NCBI RefSeq assembly: GCF_014191545.1
Contig: NZ_AP023361.1
Span: 1,392,501 to 1,456,500, forward strand
Reading direction: 5' to 3'
DNA from: Terrihabitans soli
GTDB lineage: Bacteria > Pseudomonadota > Alphaproteobacteria > Rhizobiales > Methylopilaceae
DNA length: 64,000 nucleotides
Position numbers and translations under genes: made by a program. The first letter of the stretch is position 1, and every line of letters starts with the position of its first letter. Shown here piece after piece: positions 1-8,526 of this stretch. Under the pieces are notes generated by a model. That model saw only the letters and a program-made list of their open reading frames with translations, ran no database searches and had not been told where the DNA came from.

Positions 1-268
1 AAATGACGCTGGCATGGCCGGCAACCGCCTCGTCCATCGCATTGTCGATGACTTCGGCGAAGAGGTGGTGCAGCGCCTTCTCGTCGGTGCCGCCGATATA
101 CATGCCAGGCCGGCGCCGGACAGGCTCAAGCCCTTCAAGAACCTCGATGTCCTTGGCGGTATAGCCGCTTTCCCCGGGCGTGCCTTTGCCGGCCGGCTCC
201 TTCGCAGGAGCGTCCTTGGCAGGTTTGCGGGCGGCGGCACCGCCGAAGAGATCGGGTTTCGAAGCCAT
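1..268 (-). CDS. parE: DNA topoisomerase IV subunit B, N-terminal fragment
   Basis: This is the first 89 codons of ParE, the ATPase subunit of topoisomerase IV, which decatenates daughter chromosomes. The gene runs off the left edge. After a short Ala/Lys/Pro-rich leader, reverse-strand translation gives the GHKL ATPase start: [20 protein letters not shown], then MYIG, then [16 protein letters not shown] with the Asn that binds Mg-ATP. The leader beginning [10 protein letters not shown] is of the kind seen in alphaproteobacterial ParE rather than GyrB. The start is the ATG at 268-266. The plus-strand ORF over the same bases is a shadow. Confidence 0.9.
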   Translation of the reverse strand, partial: MASKPDLFGGAAARKPAKDAPAKEPAGKGTPGESGYTAKDIEVLEGLEPVRRRPGMYIGGTDEKALHHLFAEVIDNAMDEAVAGHASVI

Positions 269-626
269 GGGTCTTTCGAGGATGGGATTGATTCGACGGC
301 GGTAATAGTACCGCAGCGGGATTGAATTGAGGCGCGGGAAATCGTCTCGGCGGCACCTCGGCGGGATATGAAGGATGTGCCGCCCGCTATCAAGGGTTGG
401 TGGGCTGTAGGCGAGGGCGCACGTCCGGGTGGCAATTGTGACCGGAGATCAGGAGCTTATCGAGGGAGATGCAAGCGGCGCGAGCGCTGACAGGGTGTAA
501 ACGGACCCGCCGAAAATCGAGACGAACTCTCCCGCGCATCTTCAGCGGCTGACAAGGCGCGGCAGCCGAGACTGCCCGTGCGGCATTTCCCGTTCGCGCT
601 TCTTGGGGGGCGCGCCTGCCGCAATT
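269..626. other. Intergenic region upstream of parE
   Basis: I see no gene in these bases on either strand. A perfect 6-bp inverted repeat, GCGGTA-ATAG-TACCGC, lies at 299-314, about 30 bp upstream of the parE start. It could be an operator or part of the parE leader. No convincing -35/-10 pair was found. The phoX terminator follows at 627-658. Confidence 0.4.
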
Positions 627-658
627 AAACCCCGCCCGAAAGGGCGGGGTTTTGTTTT
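627..658 (-). terminator. Rho-independent terminator of phoX
   Basis: An 11-bp stem (627-637 with 642-652) closes on a GAAA/TTTC tetraloop. On the minus strand it lies just after the phoX stop and is followed by TTTAATT-type sequence. The plus strand also has TTTTGTTTT after the stem, so it could stop transcription in both directions. Confidence 0.8.
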
Positions 659-668
659 GCGTCGAGCC

Positions 669-2636
669 TCAGGCGATGGCGCCGCCACCCTTTTTCGTGA
701 CGACGATCACCGAAGGACGCGGCGGCATGCTGTCTTTGAAGTCGGGCCAGCGCGTCAGCGGGTTCTCGAATGTCGCTGAGTTCTTATCGTCATCGAATTC
801 GCCGGGGTGCTGGACGGCAAGGAAGAGGTTTTCGTCGTCCGCGGTGAAGAACGGCCCGCACATTTCGGCGCCCGCCGGGACGCGGAAGAAATGTTTGGAG
901 GTGCCGCGTTTTTCACCCTGTGTTTCGAGCGCCCACAAACCGTCGGCGCGGCCGGTCATCTTCGCGTTGTTGCCGTCTGTCGCCACCCAGAGCCGGCCTT
1001 TGGAGTCGATGACGCAATTGTCCGGCATGCCGAACCAGCCGTTTTTCGTCGTTTCGGACGAGAAGGTGGCGCCGACTTCCGCAATCGACGGATCACCGCA
1101 ACGCACGAGGACTTCCCATTTGAATTTCGTCGCGGCGTGATCGTCCCCCTCCGGCAGCATCTCGATGATGTGGCCGAATTTGTTGTCGGCACGCGGATTG
1201 GCGGCGTCGGCATGTTCGGCTTTGCGTTTGTCGTTATTGGTCAGCATCACATAGACGCGGTTGGTGTGCGCGCTTGTCTCGATGTCTTCGGGACGATCCA
1301 TGCGTGTTGCGCCGAGAAGATCGGCGGCACGGCGCGTTTCGATGAGAACATCGGCCTGGCTTTTGAAGCCGTTTGTTTCTGTCAGCGAGCCCTGGCCGAA
1401 CACGATCGGCATCCATTCGCCGCTGCCGTCGGCATTATATTTCGCGACGAAGAGCGTGCCTGTGTCGAGGATATCAAGATTTGCTTTGGCGTTTGCCGTG
1501 TCGACCGTGCGCTCCGTCACGAATTTGTAGACATAGTCGAAGCGTTCATCGTCGCCTTGATAGATGACGTAGCGGCCGTCCTTGTTGATGATGCCCGCCG
1601 CGCCTTCATGCTTGAAGCGTCCAAGAGCGGTGCGCTTTTTCGGCACGAAATCCGGATCGAACGGATCAATCTCAACAATCCAGCCGAAACGGTTGGGCTC
1701 GTTTGGTTCCTTCGAGACGTCGAAGCGGTCGTGGAATTTGCCCCACGCATAGGCCGGCTTGCCGAGATCAAGGCGCTTGTAGTTCGCCGTCTCGCGATGA
1801 CCTTCGGGCAAGGCGCCGATGAAATAGCCGTGGATGTTTTCCTCGGCGCTGAGCCAGGTGCCCCAGGGCGTGACGCCGCCCGCGCAATTATTGATCATGC
1901 CGAGGACGCGCGCGCCCGTCGCGTCCGCCGACGTCTTCATACGCTCATGGCCGGCGGCGGGGCCGGTGAGTTGCATTTCGGTGTCGGCAGTGATGCGGCG
2001 ATTGAATTTGGAATCCTTGACCACGCTCCATTGCGGGCCGGAGCGGATAAGCTCGACGACAGCGCCGCCATGAGCAGCAATTTCGATATCGACAAGATCC
2101 TTCGTCATTTTGGCGAAGGGATTTTCCTTTGTGTCCTGCCGGCCGACGCCAGCGAACATCAGCTCTTCATTCGTATACTCGTGATTGGCGACGAGAAGGC
2201 CATGCGTGGCCGAGTTGTCGATGGGAAAGAAGCCGATGAAATCGGAGTTGTATCCGAACTGGCGCCGCTGCTTCTCGGCGCTTTGCGCCAGCGGATCGAA
2301 CTCCGGCGAGTCCGGAAAGATCGGGTCGCCCCAGCGCAGAAGAATCTGCGTTTCATAGCCTTCGGCGACATGGTGGTTGGTGTCGATGCCGGCTTCGAGT
2401 TCCTTGAAGTCGAAGCTTGTCACATCGCCCTCGGCTGCGGCGGGCGCGGCCTCCAGCGCGCGGCTGCCGATCACCGCAGAGATGGCCGCAACCGCAAGGC
2501 TTCCGCGCAGGAAATCGCGGCGGTGAAAACGCGCGCCGATGATTTCTCCCATGGTCGGATTGTCGGCGTCGTTGATGCCGATCTCGCCGGACTCTTCGAG
2601 TTCGCTGGCACGCAGTCTTTGTGGATGCTCGTTCAT
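669..2636 (-). CDS. PhoX family (DUF839) phosphatase, Tat-exported
   Basis: The 655-residue protein matches the PhoX/DUF839 family, calcium- and iron-dependent phosphomonoesterases that release phosphate outside the cytoplasm. A twin-arginine signal (RRDFLRGS, residues 39-46) follows a 38-residue n-region, then an Ala-rich stretch. Family-typical segments include LLVANHEYTNEELMF and GGVTPWGTWLSAEEN. A TTG start at 2648 is possible, but ATG at 2636 is preferred because GGGGGT lies a few bases upstream of it on the minus strand. The gene has its own terminator. Upstream is a 636-bp leader region with an apparent attenuator (see the entries at 2731-3085). Exact substrate and metal need are inferred from the family. 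Confidence 0.85.
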   Translation of the reverse strand: MNEHPQRLRASELEESGEIGINDADNPTMGEIIGARFHRRDFLRGSLAVAAISAVIGSRALEAAPAAAEGDVTSFDFKELEAGIDTNHHVAEGYETQILLRWGDPIFPDSPEFDPLAQSAEKQRRQFGYNSDFIGFFPIDNSATHGLLVANHEYTNEELMFAGVGRQDTKENPFAKMTKDLVDIEIAAHGGAVVELIRSGPQWSVVKDSKFNRRITADTEMQLTGPAAGHERMKTSADATGARVLGMINNCAGGVTPWGTWLSAEENIHGYFIGALPEGHRETANYKRLDLGKPAYAWGKFHDRFDVSKEPNEPNRFGWIVEIDPFDPDFVPKKRTALGRFKHEGAAGIINKDGRYVIYQGDDERFDYVYKFVTERTVDTANAKANLDILDTGTLFVAKYNADGSGEWMPIVFGQGSLTETNGFKSQADVLIETRRAADLLGATRMDRPEDIETSAHTNRVYVMLTNNDKRKAEHADAANPRADNKFGHIIEMLPEGDDHAATKFKWEVLVRCGDPSIAEVGATFSSETTKNGWFGMPDNCVIDSKGRLWVATDGNNAKMTGRADGLWALETQGEKRGTSKHFFRVPAGAEMCGPFFTADDENLFLAVQHPGEFDDDKNSATFENPLTRWPDFKDSMPPRPSVIVVTKKGGGAIA

Positions 2637-2730
2637 GCTGACCCCCAAGTTCGGAGGTTAGATTAGAAGTCTTCCATGTAAAGCCAGTGACGCGCTTTGC
2701 GGCTTTCGTCGTCCATGCGTGCGTCAAAAC

Positions 2731-2766
2731 GAAAACGCTTCCGCGATGTGGATCACGGAAGCGTCT
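2731..2766 (-). terminator. Rho-independent terminator in the phoX leader
   Basis: On the minus strand a 9-bp stem, ACGCTTCCG paired with CGGAAGCGT (2764-2756 and 2743-2735), closes on a 12-nt loop and runs into TTTTCGTTTT. It lies about 95 nt before the phoX start codon and directly after a structured RNA. It is either an attenuator for phoX or the 3' end of a separate small RNA. Confidence 0.65.
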
Positions 2767-2771
2767 TCGAC

Positions 2772-2853
2772 CTATGGTTCCAGGCTAGGGGCTGTTGCTC
2801 GCCGGCACGGTGTGCTCACGGCGATGTGTGGAACCCTAGAGAGATCGTTCTCT
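2772..2853 (-). ncRNA. Candidate structured leader RNA or sRNA upstream of phoX
   Basis: An outer 10-bp arm with one mismatch pairs 2772-2781 with 2830-2839 (CTATGGTTCC / GGAACCCTAG). Inside it, TCGCCG (2799-2804) pairs with CGGCGA (2819-2824), capped by GCAC/GTGC (2805-2808 with 2812-2815). CTAGGG at 2785-2790 can instead pair with CCCTAG at 2834-2839, so two exclusive folds are possible. On the minus strand the terminator at 2731-2766 follows, which suggests that orientation. It does not match a riboswitch class I know: the CUAGGGUUCC string recalls guanidine-I aptamers, but the CUGGUCCGAGAG partner is absent. Confidence 0.45.
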
Positions 2854-2990
2854 GTGTTCGTATGTTCTGTTTTTCGCGCTGACCTTCAGGGAGAACGTGC
2901 GGAGCCCTGCGGGCGCACTGAAACTGTCCATACGGTGTTGCGGTTGAATTGTCGAATTTACCGTCTGAGGATATCGCTTCGAACGATCCT

Positions 2991-3023
2991 TCAAGCGGCC
3001 TTGGCCTGCTGCGGGGGAGTCAT
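2991..3023 (-). CDS. Possible ten-residue leader ORF upstream of phoX
   Basis: The minus strand has GGAGGC (complement of 3031-3036), a 7-nt gap, ATG, and an ORF reading MTPPQQAKAA before TGA. The ribosome-binding site and spacing are good. A candidate promoter lies about 35 bp upstream. The Pro-Pro pair is the kind of place where a ribosome can pause, but regulation by stalling is speculation. There is no homology evidence, and it may be a chance ORF. Confidence 0.3.
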   Translation of the reverse strand: MTPPQQAKAA

Positions 3024-3056
3024 TGTTTTAGCCTCCACTGCTTTTTGACAGTTCGA

Positions 3057-3085
3057 AGTCTGCGTCCGCTTGGGCCGTGCGTCAA
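3057..3085 (-). promoter_or_regulatory. Candidate promoter of the phoX leader transcript
   Basis: On the minus strand TTGACG (3085-3080) and CAGACT (3062-3057) are separated by 17 bp. Transcription would start near 3050 and run through the short ORF, the structured element and the terminator towards phoX. The -35 is good and the -10 weak. I found no convincing Pho box: the best candidate, near 2680-2697, matches 8 of 14 positions. Confidence 0.4.
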
Positions 3086-3221
3086 CGCAAAACGGAACGT
3101 GAAAAAAGCAGCTCTGAGGACATCCTTGCTAGTTGCTGATTGCAAAGGTGCAAATCGCATTCTCAAAAAAATGTGAGCGCCCCAGTTCGGCTGTTGCCCG
3201 GTTGGGCAAGGTGCCAAATAA

Positions 3222-3250
3222 AAAGGCCGGAGCTTTCGGCTCCGGCCTTT
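3222..3250 (-). terminator. Rho-independent terminator of glnA
   Basis: GGCCGGAGC (3225-3233) pairs with GCTCCGGCC (3239-3247), extended by three A-T pairs, with loop TTTCG. On the minus strand it is followed by TTTTTATTT. It lies just after the glnA stop codon. Confidence 0.9.
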
Positions 3251-3272
3251 CCCAGTCCCCCAACCCGATGGA

Positions 3273-4688
3273 TTACATCGAGTAGTACATGTCGAACTCG
3301 ACCGGGTGCGGCGTGTGTTCGAAGCGGATGACTTCGGCCATCTTCAGCTCGATATAGCTGTCGATGAAGTCGTCGGTGAACACGCCGCCGGCCTTCAGGA
3401 AGCCGCGGTCCTTGTCGAGGTTGTCGAGCGCTTCGCGCAGCGAGCCCGCAACGGTCGGGATCGTCTTCAGCTCTTCGGCCGGCAGATCGTACAGATCCTT
3501 GTCCATCGGACCGCCCGGATCGATCTTGTTGGTGATGCCGTCCATGCCCGCCATCGCGAGAGCCGCGAAAGCGAGATAGGGGTTCGCCAGCGGATCGGGG
3601 AAGCGCACTTCGACGCGCTTGGCCTTCGGCGAGTTCGTCCACGGAATGCGGCACGAAGCGGAGCGGTTGCGCGCCGAATAGGCGAGGAGCACCGGAGCCT
3701 CGAAGCCCGGGACGAGACGCTTGTAGGAGTTCGTCGTCGGATTGGTGAAGGCGTTGATCGCCTTCGCGTGCTTGATCACGCCGCCGATATACCAAAGGCA
3801 TTCCTGCGAGAGGCCGGCATATTTGTCGCCCGCGAACAGCGGCTTGCCGCCCTTCCAGATCGACTGATGGCAGTGCATGCCCGAGCCGTTATCGCCGTAA
3901 ACCGGCTTCGGCATGAACGTCGCCGATTTGCCGAACGAATGCGCGACCGAGTGGATGCAGTATTTGTAGATCATCATCTGGTCGGCCATCAGCGTCAGAG
4001 TGTCGAACTTCATGCCGAGTTCGTGCTGCGCGGAGGCGACTTCGTGATGGTGTTTTTCGACCTTGACGCCCATGGCGGCGATAGCCGCGAGCATCTCGCC
4101 GCGGATGTCCTGGCCCGAGTCGACCGGGGGGACGGGGAAATAGCCGCCCTTGGTTGGAACGCGGTAGCCGAGATTGCCGCTTTCGTAGTCGCTGTCGGAA
4201 TTATAGGGCAGTTCGACCTGGTCGAGCTTGAAGCCCGTATTGTACGGCGTCGCCGAGAATTTGACGTCGTCGAAGATGAAGAATTCGGCTTCCGGGCCGA
4301 ACGAGATCGTGTCGCCCACGCCCGTCGACTTCACATAGGCTTCAGCCTTCAGCGCGATGCCGCGCGGATCGCGGCCATAGGGCTCGCCCGTCGCCGGCTC
4401 GAGGACGTTGCAGACGATCGACAGGGTCGAAGCCGCATAGAACGGATCGAGCGTTGCAGTTTCCGGAACCGGCATCAGGAGCATGTCGGACTCGTTGATG
4501 GCCTTCCAGCCGGCAATCGAGGAGCCGTCGAACATCTGGCCTTCCGAGAAGAACTCGTCATCGACCAGTTCAAGGTCGAACGTGACGTGCTGCCACTTGC
4601 CCTTCGGGTCGGTGAAACGCAGGTCGACGTATTTTACGTCGTTGTCCTCAATGAACTTGAGAACGTCCTTTCCAGTCTTCATCGCCAT
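3273..4688 (-). CDS. glnA: Glutamine synthetase, type I
   Basis: GlnA joins ammonia to glutamate using ATP and is the main entry of ammonium into glutamine. The 471-residue product is close to the 469 residues of E. coli GlnA. Visible family features are the start [20 protein letters not shown], the ATP and glutamate site string [14 protein letters not shown], and the adenylylation-site motif DLYDLPAEE with its Tyr at about residue 400, so control by GlnE is expected. The open frame continues upstream, but ATG 4688 has AGGGGAC about 10 nt before it and gives the normal length. It follows glnB by 73 bp on the same strand, probably as one transcript. Confidence 0.97.
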   Translation of the reverse strand: MAMKTGKDVLKFIEDNDVKYVDLRFTDPKGKWQHVTFDLELVDDEFFSEGQMFDGSSIAGWKAINESDMLLMPVPETATLDPFYAASTLSIVCNVLEPATGEPYGRDPRGIALKAEAYVKSTGVGDTISFGPEAEFFIFDDVKFSATPYNTGFKLDQVELPYNSDSDYESGNLGYRVPTKGGYFPVPPVDSGQDIRGEMLAAIAAMGVKVEKHHHEVASAQHELGMKFDTLTLMADQMMIYKYCIHSVAHSFGKSATFMPKPVYGDNGSGMHCHQSIWKGGKPLFAGDKYAGLSQECLWYIGGVIKHAKAINAFTNPTTNSYKRLVPGFEAPVLLAYSARNRSASCRIPWTNSPKAKRVEVRFPDPLANPYLAFAALAMAGMDGITNKIDPGGPMDKDLYDLPAEELKTIPTVAGSLREALDNLDKDRGFLKAGGVFTDDFIDSYIELKMAEVIRFEHTPHPVEFDMYYSM

Positions 4689-4761
4689 TTTTTTAGTCCC
4701 CTGTCTGCGATATTTCGTGTGTTGGTCTGCGCGGCGGCCGCCGCGCCATAGGCGGGATGTT

Positions 4762-5139
<378 letters not shown>

Positions 5140-5144
5140 CTAAA

Positions 5145-5160
5145 AGCAGCAATCATGCCA
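5145..5160 (-). promoter_or_regulatory. Sigma-54 promoter of glnB-glnA
   Basis: On the minus strand TGGCATGATTGCTGCT places GG and GC at the exact -24/-12 spacing and matches the TGGCACG-N4-TTGCW consensus at all but two positions. Transcription would begin near 5134, leaving a leader of about 35 nt before glnB. NtrC activation is expected from known rhizobial glnB promoters. I did not find a clear NtrC binding palindrome upstream. Confidence 0.75.
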
Positions 5161-5371
5161 GTGGGTCGGGTGGCCGGAATCCCTTTTACGCTGCAGGCGG
5201 CGGGCTTTGAAGGCCGCGGTCGGCCACCGACACTAGCTTAAATCCTATGCGTTTGCCTATTCGATGGGCAGAAAAATGAACAAAAGCTTGGCCCCCATGC
5301 TTGCGGATTGAGCAGTGTACCCCGGCGGGAAACGCATTGCGCCTGCGCGCAGGGGGTGGTTTCCTCGCTTT

Positions 5372-5749
5372 ATGCGCGTCCTGCGTCTCGATCACCTCGT
5401 TCTGACGGTGGCCTCGATTCCGGCAACCTCCGCCTTTTATGCAGGCCTCGGATTTCAGCCGGTGACCTTCGGCGATGGGCGCACGGCGCTCGCTTTCGGC
5501 GACCAGAAGATCAATCTCCATGAGCTTGAGGGGCCCTATCACCCGAAAGCGGCGCGGCCGACGCTCGGGGCGGCCGATCTCTGCTTCATCGTCCGCAGTC
5601 TGGAGGAGACGGCCGAGAAGATCGCGGCCTCCGGTATTGCAGTCGAGGAGGGGCCTGTCGCCCGCACCGGCGCCATCGGCCCCATCACCTCCATCTATGT
5701 CCGGGACCCGGACGGCAATCTCATCGAGTTTTCGGAATATCAGGCGTGA
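5372..5749 (+). CDS. VOC (glyoxalase-fold) family protein
   Basis: The 125-residue protein has the vicinal-oxygen-chelate fold: LDHLVLTVASIPATSAFYAG at the N-terminus with the first metal-ligand His, KINLHE in the middle, and YVRDPDGNLIEF at the end with a ligand Glu. Families of this type include lactoylglutathione lyase-like, dioxygenase-like and antibiotic-modifying proteins; the sequence does not tell which. The ATG at 5372 was chosen over 5315 because it gives the normal start MRVLRLDHL. The stop overlaps the GTG start of the next gene, so the two are probably translated from one message. Confidence 0.8.
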   Translation: MRVLRLDHLVLTVASIPATSAFYAGLGFQPVTFGDGRTALAFGDQKINLHELEGPYHPKAARPTLGAADLCFIVRSLEETAEKIAASGIAVEEGPVARTGAIGPITSIYVRDPDGNLIEFSEYQA

Positions 5750-7218
5750 TCGAGCTTCTGACCCGCGGTGAAATGGCAACGGTCGATGAGGTGTCGATCG
5801 CAGGCGGCGTGCCGGGCATCGACCGGATCGAGATGGCGGGATCGGCGGTCGCCGATCTTGCAGCTTCGATGTGTCCGTCGCCGGGGCCGGTGCTCGTGAT
5901 CTGCGGCCGCGGTAATAATGGCGGCGACGGCTATGTGGCGGCGCGGCTGTTATCCGAGCGCGGCTATGAGGTGCGCCTTGCCGCCCTAGGCGGTGATCTC
6001 AGGGGCGATGCCGCAGAGGCGCGCAATCGCTGGAAGGGCGAGGTGCGCAGCTTCGATCAGGCGCTTCTTATCGGCTGCGGCCTCATCATCGACGCGCTCT
6101 ACGGCGCCGGTCTGTCGCGGGATGTCGAGGGCGAGGCGAAAGCCGTCATCGAAGCCGTCAACGCCTTCGAGAAACCGGTGCTCGCCGTCGACATTCCATC
6201 CGGCGTCGACGGAGATAACGGACTTGTGCGCGGCGCCGCCATCCGGGCGGCTGCCACCATCACCTTCTTCCGTTACAAGCCCGGCCATGTGCTGCTGCCC
6301 GGCCGCGCGCTCTGCGGTGAAAAACATCTCGCGCCCATCGGCATTTCGGATGCGCTGCTGGAAAAGATGATGACCAGGGCGTTTTTGAACCGCCGCGCGC
6401 TGTGGGACGCGTTTTTCCCGCGCCCGGATGGCACCAGCCATAAATATACGCGCGGCCATGCGCTCATCGCGGCCGGTTCGGAAATGACGGGCGCTGCGCG
6501 CCTTGCCGCCCGCGCGGCCCTCAGAAGCGGTGCAGGCGTCGTCACGCTCGCCGCAAATCCCGATGTTCTGTCCATCTATCAGACGGCGCTCGAAGCGGTG
6601 ATCGTTCGCCCGATGGCGGGGCCTGAGGAGTTTTCAAATCTGCTGGAGGACGAGCGCCGCAACGCGCTTCTCGTCGGGCCGGGCGCCGGCATCGGCAATC
6701 CGACGCGCGATCTCGTGCGAACGGCGCTGGCATCAAAACGCGCGACCGTGCTCGATGCGGATGCGCTGACGAGTTTCGAGACGCAGCCGCGTGCTCTGTT
6801 CACGGCCATCCGGGAAAACGCCGCGCCGGTCGTACTGACGCCGCATGAGGGCGAGTTCAAGCGCCTGTTCGGGCAGATCCATCAATCGGTGCCGTCAAAG
6901 CTCGAGCGCGCCCGCGAAGCGGCGAAGCTATCTGGCGCCATCATCGTCTTTAAGGGCGCCGATACGGTGATTGCCGCGCCCGACGGACGCGCGGCGATTT
7001 CCGACAATGCGCCGCCCTGGCTTGCAACCGCGGGCGCGGGCGATGTTCTTGCCGGAATCGTGCTCGGACTTCTTGCGCAGTCCATGCCCGGTTTTGAGGC
7101 CGCCTGCGCCGCTGTGTGGATGCATGGCGAAGCGGCGCGCCATGTCGGGCCGGGATTGATCGCCGAGGATTTGCCGGAAGCCCTGATGCCGGTTCTGCGC
7201 GAACTCTACGGCGTCTGA
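5746..7218 (+). CDS. nnr: Bifunctional NAD(P)HX epimerase / ADP-dependent dehydratase
   Basis: This repair enzyme converts damaged hydrated NADH or NADPH back to the normal cofactor. Residues 1 to about 215 form the YjeF_N epimerase domain, with GRGNNGGDG at 54-62 and AVDIPSGVDGD further on. The C-terminal half is the ribokinase-like dehydratase, with LTPHEGEF and LATAGAGDVLAGI near its end. The length of 490 residues is normal for the fused form. It starts at GTG 5746, overlapping the VOC gene by 4 bp. Its stop abuts the stop of the convergent gene at 7219 with no gap and no terminator. Confidence 0.92.
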   Translation: MIELLTRGEMATVDEVSIAGGVPGIDRIEMAGSAVADLAASMCPSPGPVLVICGRGNNGGDGYVAARLLSERGYEVRLAALGGDLRGDAAEARNRWKGEVRSFDQALLIGCGLIIDALYGAGLSRDVEGEAKAVIEAVNAFEKPVLAVDIPSGVDGDNGLVRGAAIRAAATITFFRYKPGHVLLPGRALCGEKHLAPIGISDALLEKMMTRAFLNRRALWDAFFPRPDGTSHKYTRGHALIAAGSEMTGAARLAARAALRSGAGVVTLAANPDVLSIYQTALEAVIVRPMAGPEEFSNLLEDERRNALLVGPGAGIGNPTRDLVRTALASKRATVLDADALTSFETQPRALFTAIRENAAPVVLTPHEGEFKRLFGQIHQSVPSKLERAREAAKLSGAIIVFKGADTVIAAPDGRAAISDNAPPWLATAGAGDVLAGIVLGLLAQSMPGFEAACAAVWMHGEAARHVGPGLIAEDLPEALMPVLRELYGV

Positions 7219-8433
7219 TCAGGCAACGTCGATGATCGCGCGCGTCGGTGCGCCATTGCCTTCCAGCGGAATGAGATCGAGCGCAAAGCGGCCCGGCGCA
7301 TCCGGCACGAACGCAAAGCGTTGCGTCTCGTCGGGCGGCAGAAGAATGCTGTCGTTCCACCACGGCTTCCAGCCGTCATCCATCGCATCGAGGAGGCGCG
7401 CGCTGTGCCCTTCCAGAAGCAGCGCGTGCGGCGTTGTATTGTTCTCGAAGGTGACGATGACGCTCGCGCCGCGTTTGACGCTCATATCCGGCGGCGCCTC
7501 AAGCGGCTTCCAGGTGAAGCGTTCGGCGCGCTGGAACGGCATTTCCTTCGGCAGGCCGCGATTGTCGGGAAGTTGCTTTGCCAGAAAACGATCGCCCATT
7601 TTGTCGCCGGCGATGGCGATCGAGACCAGCACATGCGCCGGATCGAAATGATCGACGAGCTCAAGTTTCGTGCCGCTCGCGTTCGGCGCGTCGATCAGAA
7701 GATCGGCGCGGCCGAGAGGGCCGACAACCAGCGCTCCGTCGAACGGCGGAAAGGGTTCGCAGGGCTGGCCGTCGAGCGCAACGATCTGCGCCTCTTTCGG
7801 CACGCGCAGCGCGCCGAGGCCTTCCTGCGCGAGATTGACGACGCGAAGACGTATGCGCTCACCCGGGCGCGCCGTCGCCTCGAGGCCCGGCGATCCGTTC
7901 ACGGTGACGATGCGCAAGGCTCCCGACGTCTCGTCCGCGCCGGGCACGGTGAAAGCATTCAAAGCGAGGATGATTTCGCTGTCGGCGATGCGCGGCTGCT
8001 CAGCACGCACGATCAGGGGGCCGGCGAGAAGAATGGTCTGCGTGATGTTCAGACCGCCTTCGCTGCCGGCGCGATAAACGAAACTGCCGGCATCGGGCGG
8101 GGTGATGGTGATGTCGCGCGTCTCGCCGGGTTTGATCGCCTCGATCGCGCCTTCAACCGCTTTGCCGCGCAGGCCCTGCGGCCGGAAATGAAATTCGAAA
8201 TCGAGCCTGTTTTCGATCTTCAGCGCAAAGGGCTTGCCCTGTTCGATTTCGATCAAGGGCCCCGCGCTCAAAGTGTTGAAGGCCGGCGTTGAGAGCGTTG
8301 CCTGTCCTAGGGGAAGGTCGGCTTTTTCCGCGCGCAGAACGAGCGGCGCCTGTGCGTGTGCCGGACGCGCCGCATAAAGTGCAGCCGCACCGAGAACGAA
8401 ACCACGGCGGGTGAGGGCAGGCGAAAAAGTCAT
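7219..8433 (-). CDS. Tat-exported multicopper-oxidase-fold protein lacking copper ligands (SufI/FtsP-like)
   Basis: The 404-residue protein begins with a twin-arginine signal (TRRGFVLG, residues 8-15) ending near PAHAQA, then three cupredoxin-like domains as in multicopper oxidases. The copper motifs are degenerate. The first-domain HWHG equivalent reads FHFRPQG, the WYHSH equivalent reads FVYRAGS, the third-domain HPFHLHG equivalent reads HALLLEG, and no HCH motif precedes the C-terminus. It should therefore be catalytically silent, like the E. coli division-associated protein SufI/FtsP, but a link to division is only inference. ATG 8433 is chosen to put the Tat motif at the usual place; GTG 8475 and ATG 8445 are alternatives. 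Confidence 0.75.
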   Translation of the reverse strand: MTFSPALTRRGFVLGAAALYAARPAHAQAPLVLRAEKADLPLGQATLSTPAFNTLSAGPLIEIEQGKPFALKIENRLDFEFHFRPQGLRGKAVEGAIEAIKPGETRDITITPPDAGSFVYRAGSEGGLNITQTILLAGPLIVRAEQPRIADSEIILALNAFTVPGADETSGALRIVTVNGSPGLEATARPGERIRLRVVNLAQEGLGALRVPKEAQIVALDGQPCEPFPPFDGALVVGPLGRADLLIDAPNASGTKLELVDHFDPAHVLVSIAIAGDKMGDRFLAKQLPDNRGLPKEMPFQRAERFTWKPLEAPPDMSVKRGASVIVTFENNTTPHALLLEGHSARLLDAMDDGWKPWWNDSILLPPDETQRFAFVPDAPGRFALDLIPLEGNGAPTRAIIDVA

Positions 8434-8526
8434 GGTTGGGATCATATCAGGCCGGAAGGATAAAGCTTTCGTCACGCGGCAAGGCAGAATTCTTGCTAGT
8501 GTCGCCTGAGGTTAGGGGGAAGTTCG

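Noticed and set aside
14-325. Plus-strand ORF at the left edge
   Set aside because: The complementary strand reads the conserved N-terminus of ParE.
807-2666. Plus-strand open frame of about 619 codons opposite phoX
   Set aside because: It is a shadow created by high GC at third positions of the minus-strand gene. It has no domain match, while the minus strand encodes a clear PhoX protein with Tat signal.
2675-2700. Pho box upstream of phoX
   Set aside because: The best pair of heptamers matches CTGTCAT-N4-CTGTCAT at only 8 of 14 positions, which is not enough to call.
2772-2853. Guanidine-I (ykkC) riboswitch
   Set aside because: The CUAGGGUUCC string is similar, but the required CUGGUCCGAGAG partner and downstream ACGA-type elements are absent.
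2840-2880. LexA box in the phoX leader, where several GTTC strings occur
   Set aside because: Spacings are 5 and 4 bp rather than the 7 bp of alphaproteobacterial LexA sites.
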